37,733 bases of DNA, taken from positions 1-37,733 of the forward strand of contig UQIC01000020.1 of the NCBI GenBank assembly GCA_900540985.1, written 5' to 3'. The position numbers were made by a program, and so were the translations under genes. The stretch is from an uncultured Collinsella sp. GTDB lineage: Bacteria > Actinomycetota > Coriobacteriia > Coriobacteriales > Coriobacteriaceae. This document shows positions 31,715 through 37,733 of the stretch, piece by piece; positions within the stretch are counted from its first letter, which is position 1; the number at the start of each line of letters is the position of its first letter. The notes under the pieces are model-generated. The model was not told the DNA's origin, made no database searches, and saw only the letters and a list, made by a program, of their open reading frames with translations.

Positions 31715-32806
31715 TTAGCGGTCCTCGCGTTGCGGCCCGGCTGCCTCGGCTGTCTTTACGCGGTTCTTGTCGATGTACATGTTTTTGTCGGCCTGGGAAA
31801 AGAGCTCGCGCATCGTAGGCGGTTCATCAAAATCACTGGAAAGCGCATAGCCCACCGCATAGCTGATAGGCATGTCGGGATGAGTCTCGGAATACTCGTT
31901 CACGTTCGCGCGAATCCGAGCGAGACAAGATTCCACAGCGGCTCGGTCGGCATCCCGCAGTACTGCGATAAACTCATCGCCGCCGTCGCGACCCACAAAG
32001 CAGGTCTCGGACGCCACGCACCCCAGCTGCTGGGCAAAAGAACGGATGTATTCGTCGCCCTTCTCGTGGCCGAAGTTGTTATTGACCGTATGCAGATTGT
32101 TAAGGTCGAAGACGCACACCGCAACGGGCGCCTCCGCGGAGACAGGCTGCTCCTGCCCCAAGACCTCCTCGCACTTGTTCTTGTTGGGCAGTCCTGTGGC
32201 TTCGTCGAGATAGACTTTGTTCTGCAGTTCGCGATTGAGCGCGGCAGTTCGCACCGCGCGAACAAGTTCGACCGCAAAGGTCGCCACCAAGCCCATGATG
32301 TCGATGATCACCAGGCCCTCGAGATAGTTGAGCGCCGACGCCTTCTCCTGAGAGTAGTCCTCTGCGAGTCGCGTAGCATCGTCGCAAATGCCAAAGAACT
32401 CCTCGCTCATGGAGATGATGTCGGTGTTCTCATAGCCGACTTCGCGCACGCGGGCAATCTCGGCGCAAAGCTCATCAAAATAATTTGCAAGCTCGGTCAT
32501 CTTTGCCTGATACTCATCGTCGTCGAGACGGACGAGATTGAGGTCGTCGCTTCCGTAGCGCAAGCCGTTAATGTATGAATCCACGGCCTTGAGCAGGTCA
32601 TCTTGAGGCTGGCCCGCGTCCTCGAGCTTAACGATTCGCTGCGTGGTACCGCGCACCAGACCGGCGTAGTTGACCACGCGCGCCGTACCCTGGATATCGG
32701 AGACGAGCAGCATAACATTGATGAAGAAGAAGATGAGAACTGCCGTGAGCACCATCATGAGCAGGCGCACCGCCTGGCCGGCCTTCTTGGCGACAGAAGT
32801 ATTCAC
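31715..32806 (-). CDS. Membrane-bound diguanylate cyclase
   Basis: A 363-residue protein that should make cyclic di-GMP. A first membrane helix (about 12-36) is followed by an extracytoplasmic helical domain of about 135 residues, whose start (YAGLVRGTTQRIVKLE) resembles the PilJ/nitrate-sensor four-helix type, and a second membrane helix (about 172-192). The GGDEF domain has DEATGLPNKN near 203 and an intact GGDEF near 274. No RxxD inhibitory site precedes GGDEF (the residues are SETCFVGRD), so product inhibition through the I-site is unlikely. GTG at 32806 is the start, with AGGGGAG seven bases upstream. It is a single gene convergent with the LysR gene. Confidence 0.87.
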   Translation of the reverse strand: MNTSVAKKAGQAVRLLMMVLTAVLIFFFINVMLLVSDIQGTARVVNYAGLVRGTTQRIVKLEDAGQPQDDLLKAVDSYINGLRYGSDDLNLVRLDDDEYQAKMTELANYFDELCAEIARVREVGYENTDIISMSEEFFGICDDATRLAEDYSQEKASALNYLEGLVIIDIMGLVATFAVELVRAVRTAALNRELQNKVYLDEATGLPNKNKCEEVLGQEQPVSAEAPVAVCVFDLNNLHTVNNNFGHEKGDEYIRSFAQQLGCVASETCFVGRDGGDEFIAVLRDADRAAVESCLARIRANVNEYSETHPDMPISYAVGYALSSDFDEPPTMRELFSQADKNMYIDKNRVKTAEAAGPQREDR

Positions 32807-32997
32807 AAGTTCACTCCCCTAAATGACAAAAGAACAGGTAGCACGCAGTGTGCTGAAATTCATGGGTGGTTAACTCTACCATATGGGCCAGCAGCCTCAA
32901 ACTGCAGCAGACGCTCGTCCAAATTGGCGTGACGCTTGCCTTGTTGTTCTTGACCTGGCCGCGCTATCGGACATGCTTCTGGTCTTGGATCACCATG

Positions 32998-33166
32998 GGA
33001 AAGCTCATCCCGTTTTGTGCGTCTAGAGTGGGATGCGGCTTCCCAAAGGTGCCGTTAGGGGAAATCACATCCCGGTTTACCCCCTTGAAATGGGATGCCG
33101 TTTCCCGGAGGGGCCCAGCGGGAAACGGCATCCCATTCTGGGCCCGAAAAGTGGGATACGGTTTCC
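32998..33166. repeat. Array 3 of 61-62-bp palindromic repeats (three complete units)
   Basis: Reverse half-sites start at 32998, 33060 and 33121; forward ones at 33030, 33092 and 33153. All three reverse-to-forward steps are 32 bp; the linkers give 30 and 29. Sequence and geometry match arrays 1 and 2. It lies in the 531-base gap between the diguanylate cyclase start and the ABC exporter stop. I see no supported gene in 32807-32997. Confidence 0.88.
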
Positions 33167-33176
33167 GGCCGGCATG

Positions 33177-33215
33177 AAAAAGCCTCCGCAGCTCGTGTGG
33201 CTGCGGAGGCTTTAT
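33177..33215 (-). terminator. Terminator of the MarR-ABC operon
   Basis: AGCCTCCGCAG (33181-33191) and CTGCGGAGGCT (33201-33211) form a perfect 11-bp stem with a 9-base loop. On the minus strand it is followed by a run of five T, so it should end the exporter operon 120 bases past its last stop. Confidence 0.75.
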
Positions 33216-33244
33216 TCGTTGCGGCGCATTGTGTTTGGGTCGCT

Positions 33245-33326
33245 GAGATGAGTCGATTTGCCCCGAAAGAGGAGGGCATTGACCTTAGGGTCATGCCCGA
33301 CGAATGAGCGACAAATCGGCCATCTC
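33245..33326. other. Structured 3' region of the ABC exporter operon
   Basis: An outer imperfect stem (33245-33260 with 33312-33326: GAGATG and CGATTTG pair with CAAATCG and CATCTC) encloses an inner hairpin (33274-33284 with 33288-33298, GGGCAT and GACC pairing with GGTC and ATGCCC, one bulge). It lies between the exporter stop and its terminator, so it would be in the 3' untranslated RNA. The function is unknown. Confidence 0.4.
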
Positions 33327-33337
33327 GGCGGGCCGAA

Positions 33338-35257
33338 CTACTCCAGCTCAAACGCTCCGGTATAGAGCTGATAGTAGTACCCGCGCTTGGCGATCAGCTC
33401 GTCGTGGTTGCCGCGCTCGATAATGCGGCCGTGGTCCAGGCAGATGATCGCGTCGGAGTTGCGCACGGTGGACAGGCGGTGTGCGATGACAAACGTCGTG
33501 CGGCCCTCCATGAGCTTATCCATGCCAGCCTGCACGATGGCCTCGGTGCGGGTGTCGATGGAGCTCGTGGCCTCGTCCAGGATCATTGCCGGCGGATCGG
33601 CGACAGCAGCGCGTGCGATCGAAATCAGCTGGCGCTGGCCCTGCGACAGCTGTGCGCCGTTGCCGGTGAGCATAGTGTCGTAGCCGTCGGGCAGTCGGGT
33701 GATAAAGTCGTCGGCGCCCGCGAGCTTGGCTGCCGCGATGCACTCCTCGTCGGTGGCGTCCAGGTTGCCGTAGCGGATGTTATCCATCACGGTGCCGGTG
33801 AACAGGTTTACGTCCTGTAGCACGACGCCCAGCGAGCGGCGCAGGTCGGCCTTGCGGATCTTGTTGACGTTGATGCCGTCGTAGCGGATCTTGCCGTCGG
33901 CGATGTCGTAGAAGCGGTTGATGAGGTTGGTGATGGTCGTCTTGCCGGCACCGGTGGCGCCGACAAACGCGACCTTCTGGCCCGGCTTGGCAAACACGGA
34001 CACGCCGTGCAACACCTCGTGGTCGGGCGTGTAGCCAAAGTCGACGTTGTCCATGACCAGATCGCCACGCAGCGGCACGTACTCAATTTCGCCGGTCGCG
34101 CGGTGCGGATGCTTCCACGCCCACATGCCGGTGTGGTGGTCGGCCTCCTCGAGCTGCCAGGTGTCGGGGTTCACCCGAGCGTTGACGAGCGTCACATAGC
34201 CTTCGTCGGCTTCGGGCTCCTCGTCGATGAGCTCAAAGATACGGTCGGCGCCGGCGAGGCCCATGACCACGGCGTTGATCTGCTGCGAGATCTGGCCGAT
34301 CTGTCCGCAGAACTGCTTGGTCATGTTGAGGAACGGCACCACGACGGCGATGGACAGCGCCATGCCCGAGATGCTCAGGTTGGGCACGCCCAGCGCCAGG
34401 AAAATGCCGCCTGCCAGTGCGACCAGCACGTAGAGCAGGTTTCCCAGGTTCATAAGGATGGGCATGAGGATGTTGGCGTACATGTTGGCCTTCTGCGAGA
34501 CCTCGAAGAGCTTTTCGTTGCGCTCGTCAAAATCGGCCTCGGCGGCAGACTCGTGGCAGAATGCCTTGACGACCTTCTGGCCGTTCATGACTTCCTCGAT
34601 ATGGCCCTCGACAACGCCGAGCTCGGTCTGCTGCGCAATAAAGAAGCGCGCGGAGTTGGAGCCGAGTAGCTTGGTCATAAAGGTCATAAAGGCGACGCCT
34701 GCCACAATGACCAGGCACATCCAAACGCTGTAGTACAGCATGATAAAGAACACCGTGACGATGACGATGGTCGTCATGAGCAGGTTGGGCAGCGACTGGC
34801 TGATCATCTGGCGCAGCGTGTCGATGTCGTTGGTGTAGTGGCTCATGATGTCGCCGCGCTGGTGCGTGTCGAAGTAGCGAATTGGCAGGTCCTGCATGCG
34901 GTTGAACATCTTCTCGCGCAGCTTCTCCAGCGAGCCCTGCGTGACGATGGCCATGGCGCGGTTCCAGAACAGCGAGGACAGGATGCCGACGCCGTAGATG
35001 CAGGCGAGGGTGGTCACGAGCTGTGCGATCTTGGGCTGTGCAGCTTCCCAATCGCCCGACTGCCACGATTCGCTAATAATCTGCAGGGCGCTCTGAAGGA
35101 AGGTCGCGCCGATGGAGTTGATGATGGCGCAGAGCACCACGCCGACGACGACGAGGGGCAAAAGCACGGGGTAGAAGCCAAAGAGCGTCTTGATGAGGCG
35201 CGACATGGTGCCACCCTTGCGGTTGAGCGCGCGCTCGGCGGTCGTTGCCTTACTCAT
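33338..35257 (-). CDS. ABC exporter half-transporter, catalytically competent partner (MarR operon)
   Basis: A 639-residue half-transporter with a six-helix exporter domain (about 20-340) and an ATPase domain. Walker A GATGAGKTT is near 432, Walker B MILDEA with the catalytic Glu near 557, and the switch His is in AHR near 591. The signature is LSQGQ instead of LSGGQ. This is the same arrangement as in 3492-5351, so it should pair with the degenerate subunit encoded upstream (35250-37055). About 45 extra residues (ATGEIEYVPL) lie between the two domains. The ATG overlaps the upstream stop by 8 bp, with AGGAGG nine bases before it. The substrate is unknown; MarR linkage suggests toxic small molecules. 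Confidence 0.88.
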   Translation of the reverse strand: MSKATTAERALNRKGGTMSRLIKTLFGFYPVLLPLVVVGVVLCAIINSIGATFLQSALQIISESWQSGDWEAAQPKIAQLVTTLACIYGVGILSSLFWNRAMAIVTQGSLEKLREKMFNRMQDLPIRYFDTHQRGDIMSHYTNDIDTLRQMISQSLPNLLMTTIVIVTVFFIMLYYSVWMCLVIVAGVAFMTFMTKLLGSNSARFFIAQQTELGVVEGHIEEVMNGQKVVKAFCHESAAEADFDERNEKLFEVSQKANMYANILMPILMNLGNLLYVLVALAGGIFLALGVPNLSISGMALSIAVVVPFLNMTKQFCGQIGQISQQINAVVMGLAGADRIFELIDEEPEADEGYVTLVNARVNPDTWQLEEADHHTGMWAWKHPHRATGEIEYVPLRGDLVMDNVDFGYTPDHEVLHGVSVFAKPGQKVAFVGATGAGKTTITNLINRFYDIADGKIRYDGINVNKIRKADLRRSLGVVLQDVNLFTGTVMDNIRYGNLDATDEECIAAAKLAGADDFITRLPDGYDTMLTGNGAQLSQGQRQLISIARAAVADPPAMILDEATSSIDTRTEAIVQAGMDKLMEGRTTFVIAHRLSTVRNSDAIICLDHGRIIERGNHDELIAKRGYYYQLYTGAFELE

Positions 35258-37055
35258 GTGCCTCGCCTCCTTCCTGGGTCTGAGCTTGCGTTACGGATGC
35301 CTCGGTGTCGGCCTCTTCGCCTTCGGCAGACATCTTGTTTTGCGAGGTGAAGGTCTCGCGGTAGATCTCGCTCGTCTTGAGCAGCTCGTCGTGGTTGCCG
35401 ATCTGAGCGATACGGCCGCCCTCCATGACGATGATGCGGTCTGCATCCTGCACGGAGCTAATGCGCTGGGCGATGATGAGCTTGGTCGTGTTGGGCAGAT
35501 AGCTTGCCAGGCCTGCGCGAATTTTGGCGTCGGTCTTGGTGTCGACGGCGCTGGTGGAGTCGTCCAGGATCAAGATCTTGGGGCGACGCAGCAGGGCGCG
35601 CGCAATGCACAGGCGCTGCTTCTGACCGCCGGAAACATTGGAGCCGCCCTGCTCGATCCAGGTGTCGTAGCCCTTGGGGAAGCCATCGACAAACTCGTCG
35701 GCACAGGCCAGATGTGCCGCCTCGCGGACTTCCTCGTCGGTGGCGTTCGGGTCGCCCCAGCGCAGGTTTTCGGCAATGGTGCCGCTAAACAGTACGTTTT
35801 TCTGCAGCACCATGGCCACCTGGTGGCGCAGGGCGTCCAAGTCGTAGTCGCGCACGTCCATGCCGCCCACGCGCACGGTGCCCTCGGTGGCGTCGTACAG
35901 GCGGGCGATGAGGTTAACGAGCGTGGACTTGGCCGAGCCGGTACCGCCGATGATGCCGATGGTTTCGCCGCTCTTAATGTGCAGGTCGATATCGTCGAGC
36001 GCCTGGCGCTTTGCATGCGCGGAATACTTAAAGCTCACGTGGTCAAAGTCGATGGAACCGTCGGCAACCTCGAGCACGGGCTCGGCGGGATCGGCGATCG
36101 TGGGCTCGGCGGCCAGCACCTCGGTAATGCGGTGCGCCGATTCGTCGGCCATGGTCACCATGACAAAGATCATCGACAGCTGCATCAGGCTCATGAGGAT
36201 CGCGAAGCCATAGGTAAAGATCGAGGAGAGCTGGCCCACGTCGAACAGCGTGCCCTGGCTCGTGATGATGAGCTTGGATCCCAGGTAGATGATGACGACA
36301 AACGCGCCGTTGACGCAGATGTTCATCATGGGGTTGTTAAAGGCGAGCAGCTTCTCGGCGCGGGTGAAGTCCATCTGGACGTCGCGTGCGGCGGTCGCGA
36401 ATTTCTCCTTCTCAAAGTCTTCGCGCACGTAGCTCTTAACCACGCGCATGCCGGTGACGTTTTCCTCGACGGACTCGTTAAGGGCATCGTACTTGTGGAA
36501 CACGCGCGAGAAGATGGGGCGCACCTTAAAGATGATAAAGAACAGCCCAAAGCCCAGCAGCGGAATGATGACCAGGTAGACCATGGCAACGCTGCCGCCC
36601 ATGATAAACGCCATGGTAAAGGCGAAGATCAATACCAGCGGTGCGCGCACGGCGATACGGATGATCATCATAAAGGCCTGCTGAACGTTGTTGATGTCGG
36701 TGGTCAGGCGCGTGACGAGCGAGGAGCTCGAGAACTCATCGATGTTGGCAAAGCTGAACGTCTGGATCTTGTAGAACAGGTCGTGACGCAGGTTCTTGGC
36801 GAAGCCGCAGCTCGCATGGCTGCAGGTGACGCCGGCAGCGGCGCCAAAAGCAAGCGACGTAAGCGCGATGAGCACCAAAAAGCCCGCGGTGGGAAGCATC
36901 TCGGCTACGGTGGCACCGTCTTTGATGGCGTCGATCAGGTTGGCGGTGATAAATGGAATCAGCATCTCGCAGAGCACCTCGCCAAGCACGAGCAATGGCG
37001 TGGCAACAGCGACTTTCATATAGTCGCGGATGCTGCCCATGAGGGTTTTAATCAT
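35250..37055 (-). CDS. ABC exporter half-transporter, subunit with degenerate catalytic site (MarR operon)
   Basis: A 601-residue half-transporter with a six-helix domain (about 15-300) and an ATPase domain. Walker A is GGTGSAKST near residue 370, with Ala where Gly is usual. The signature VSGGQ is canonical. Walker B ends in DDS, so the catalytic Glu is Asp, and the switch His is Gln (AQR). These losses complement the altered signature of the partner 33338-35257, as in heterodimeric exporters. The C-terminal 30 residues are acidic. GGGAGG six bases before ATG marks the start, which overlaps the MarR stop by 8 bp. Gene order (degenerate subunit first) is the same as in the operon at 1647-5351. 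Confidence 0.88.
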   Translation of the reverse strand: MIKTLMGSIRDYMKVAVATPLLVLGEVLCEMLIPFITANLIDAIKDGATVAEMLPTAGFLVLIALTSLAFGAAAGVTCSHASCGFAKNLRHDLFYKIQTFSFANIDEFSSSSLVTRLTTDINNVQQAFMMIIRIAVRAPLVLIFAFTMAFIMGGSVAMVYLVIIPLLGFGLFFIIFKVRPIFSRVFHKYDALNESVEENVTGMRVVKSYVREDFEKEKFATAARDVQMDFTRAEKLLAFNNPMMNICVNGAFVVIIYLGSKLIITSQGTLFDVGQLSSIFTYGFAILMSLMQLSMIFVMVTMADESAHRITEVLAAEPTIADPAEPVLEVADGSIDFDHVSFKYSAHAKRQALDDIDLHIKSGETIGIIGGTGSAKSTLVNLIARLYDATEGTVRVGGMDVRDYDLDALRHQVAMVLQKNVLFSGTIAENLRWGDPNATDEEVREAAHLACADEFVDGFPKGYDTWIEQGGSNVSGGQKQRLCIARALLRRPKILILDDSTSAVDTKTDAKIRAGLASYLPNTTKLIIAQRISSVQDADRIIVMEGGRIAQIGNHDELLKTSEIYRETFTSQNKMSAEGEEADTEASVTQAQTQEGGEAHE

Positions 37056-37554
37056 CCAGTTCCTCCCAGGTTACACGGATTTTCTCGAGCATTTCGGCGA
37101 GCTGCTCGCGCTCGTCGTGAGTGAGGGCACTAAAGGCCCGTTCTCTAAAGCGGATGCGGGCCGCCTGGTCGATGCGGGCGTTTTCCCGGCCGGTTTCGGT
37201 CAGGCGAATGGTGAGCTGCCGTCGATCCTTGGGGTTACGGCTGCGCTCGATGAGACCGTTGACCTCGAGCTTGGACAGGATCTCGGAAAGCGACCCCGGC
37301 TTGAGGTCAAAGTGCATGCCGAGTTCCTGCTGCGACATCTCGCCGCCGGGCTGCTTGGCCAGCAGGCAGATGATGGGCGCCTTGCCGGACACGCCTCCGC
37401 CATGAAAATGCATGTAATGGCCGCAAAAACCCAGGCCGCTCAGGATGCGCTTGGCGAGTTTGTCTTCGGCACTGACCGCTTCGGGTACATCCGCCGGCTG
37501 TGACGGGTCGCCGCCGGGCTCGTGCGAACAAAGGTTAAGAGGTTCATCGCACAT
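37048..37554 (-). CDS. MarR-family transcriptional regulator
   Basis: A 168-residue dimeric winged-helix regulator. Helix-turn-helix residues lie at about 75-105 (MSQQELGMHF, PGSLSEILSKLEVNGLIER), then the wing RNPKDRRQLTIRLTETG, typical of MarR. About 50 N-terminal residues, including a Cys- and His-containing stretch (LGFCGHYMHFHG, near 42-53), precede the domain and could bind a metal or sense oxidants; this is inference. It is the first gene of the exporter operon and overlaps the next gene by 8 bp, so it very probably controls its own operon. AAAGGAG lies about 12 bases before ATG, a rather long spacing, so the start is slightly uncertain. Confidence 0.87.
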   Translation of the reverse strand: MCDEPLNLCSHEPGGDPSQPADVPEAVSAEDKLAKRILSGLGFCGHYMHFHGGGVSGKAPIICLLAKQPGGEMSQQELGMHFDLKPGSLSEILSKLEVNGLIERSRNPKDRRQLTIRLTETGRENARIDQAARIRFRERAFSALTHDEREQLAEMLEKIRVTWEELDD

Positions 37555-37578
37555 GAATTAGTGTTGCTCCTTTCTTTA

Positions 37579-37608
37579 GTTAGGTAGTGGAATTGTTTTG
37601 TGCCTAAC
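37579..37608. promoter_or_regulatory. Candidate MarR operator
   Basis: GTTAGG (37579-37584) and CCTAAC (37603-37608) form a dyad across 30 bp, directly downstream of the -10 element of the operon promoter. A repressor bound here would block transcription. The centre-to-centre distance is about 24 bp, longer than a usual single MarR site, so two half-sites or chance are possible. Confidence 0.4.
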
Positions 37609-37609
37609 C

Positions 37610-37638
37610 AATCTAGGAGCATGAGAAATGAATGTCAA
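37610..37638 (-). promoter_or_regulatory. Promoter of the MarR-ABC exporter operon
   Basis: On the minus strand, TTGACA (37633-37638) is a perfect -35, then a 17-base spacer and TAGATT (37610-37615) as -10. The leader to the MarR start is about 50 bases. This is the best sigma-70-type promoter in the window. Confidence 0.65.
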
Positions 37639-37654
37639 GGTACCAAACTAGTGG

Positions 37655-37732
37655 TTACGCGGTTTTGCCAAACCGCGCAACGGCTCGACGCTGCAAACCC
37701 GCCAGAGCGGCAATCTGCCTTTCAACTTCGGC
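37655..37732 (-). CDS. C-terminal end of a gene cut by the window edge
   Basis: The minus strand is open from the right edge to TAA at 37655-37657, giving 26 residues that end in RAVARFGKTA. The composition (Ala, Arg, Leu, Gln, Val) and GC-rich third positions look like coding sequence of this genome, and the stop sits a sensible distance before the MarR promoter. The inverted repeat CGCGGTTT/AAACCGCG (37658-37677) overlaps the last codons. The family is not recognisable. It could be a chance open frame. Confidence 0.4.
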   Translation of the reverse strand, partial: AEVERQIAALAGLQRRAVARFGKTA

Positions 37733-37733
37733 G

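Noticed and set aside
32866..33177. Small open frame with a hydrophobic stretch between the diguanylate cyclase and array 3
   Set aside because: It runs into the repeat array, has no ribosome binding site, and its codons are unlike the neighbouring genes.
35190..37124. 644-codon plus-strand frame opposite the ABC exporter genes
   Set aside because: Covers an overlap of two conserved genes on the minus strand; no homology features and no sensible start.

Overview
The window reads as chromosomal DNA of a high-GC Gram-positive gut bacterium, most likely Collinsella or a close relative in the Coriobacteriia. This is inferred from the codon usage, the frequent GTG starts, two LPXTG-like wall-anchored proteins with the variant signal LANTGD, and families of dispersed palindromic intergenic repeats that I associate with that genus. 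No database search was possible. There are 21 complete protein genes, one gene cut by the right edge, no rRNA or tRNA that I can see, no CRISPR-Cas and no intact transposase.

Layout. 1-418 is non-coding, with a terminator and a direct repeat. 419-1432 (-) is a coiled-coil wall-anchored protein. 1647-5351 (+) is a two-gene heterodimeric ABC exporter. 5473-6030 (+) is a flavodoxin-like protein. 6072-11579 is a striking block: a 1362-residue wall-anchored surface protein (6832-10920), with an array of 61-62-bp palindromic repeats on each side and outermost two inverted copies of a 130-bp palindromic element whose arms have changed in a compensated way. 11607-13907 (-) is an LTA-synthase-like enzyme, and 14122-14970 (+) a nitroreductase. 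15130-19876 (+) is a potassium module: Kup transporter, a 64-residue membrane protein, a KdpD-like sensor lacking the N-terminal KdpD domain, and a KdpE-like regulator. 19971-22529 (-) is an RlmKL methyltransferase whose RlmL half seems catalytically dead. Next come a HAD phosphatase (22605-23432), a TalC-type transaldolase (23626-24330), and a nest of palindromes before tex (24712-26859, -).

27272-31698 looks like a catabolic locus: an SDR dehydrogenase, an MFS carrier and a Gfo/Idh/MocA dehydrogenase run on the minus strand away from a divergent LysR regulator. 31715-32806 (-) is a membrane diguanylate cyclase. 32998-33166 holds a third copy of the 61-62-bp repeat array. 33338-37554 (-) is a MarR-regulated heterodimeric ABC exporter operon with 8-bp overlaps, a consensus-like promoter and a candidate operator. 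The last 78 bases carry the C-terminus of another minus-strand gene.

The parts I would call potentially undescribed are non-coding. (1) Three arrays contain 33 half-sites; inside each 46-bp unit the half-site spacing is invariant (16 of 16 at 32 bp) while the linkers vary by one base. (2) The covarying 130-bp palindromes lie just 3' of two genes, in sense orientation. (3) Both families bracket one giant surface-protein gene.
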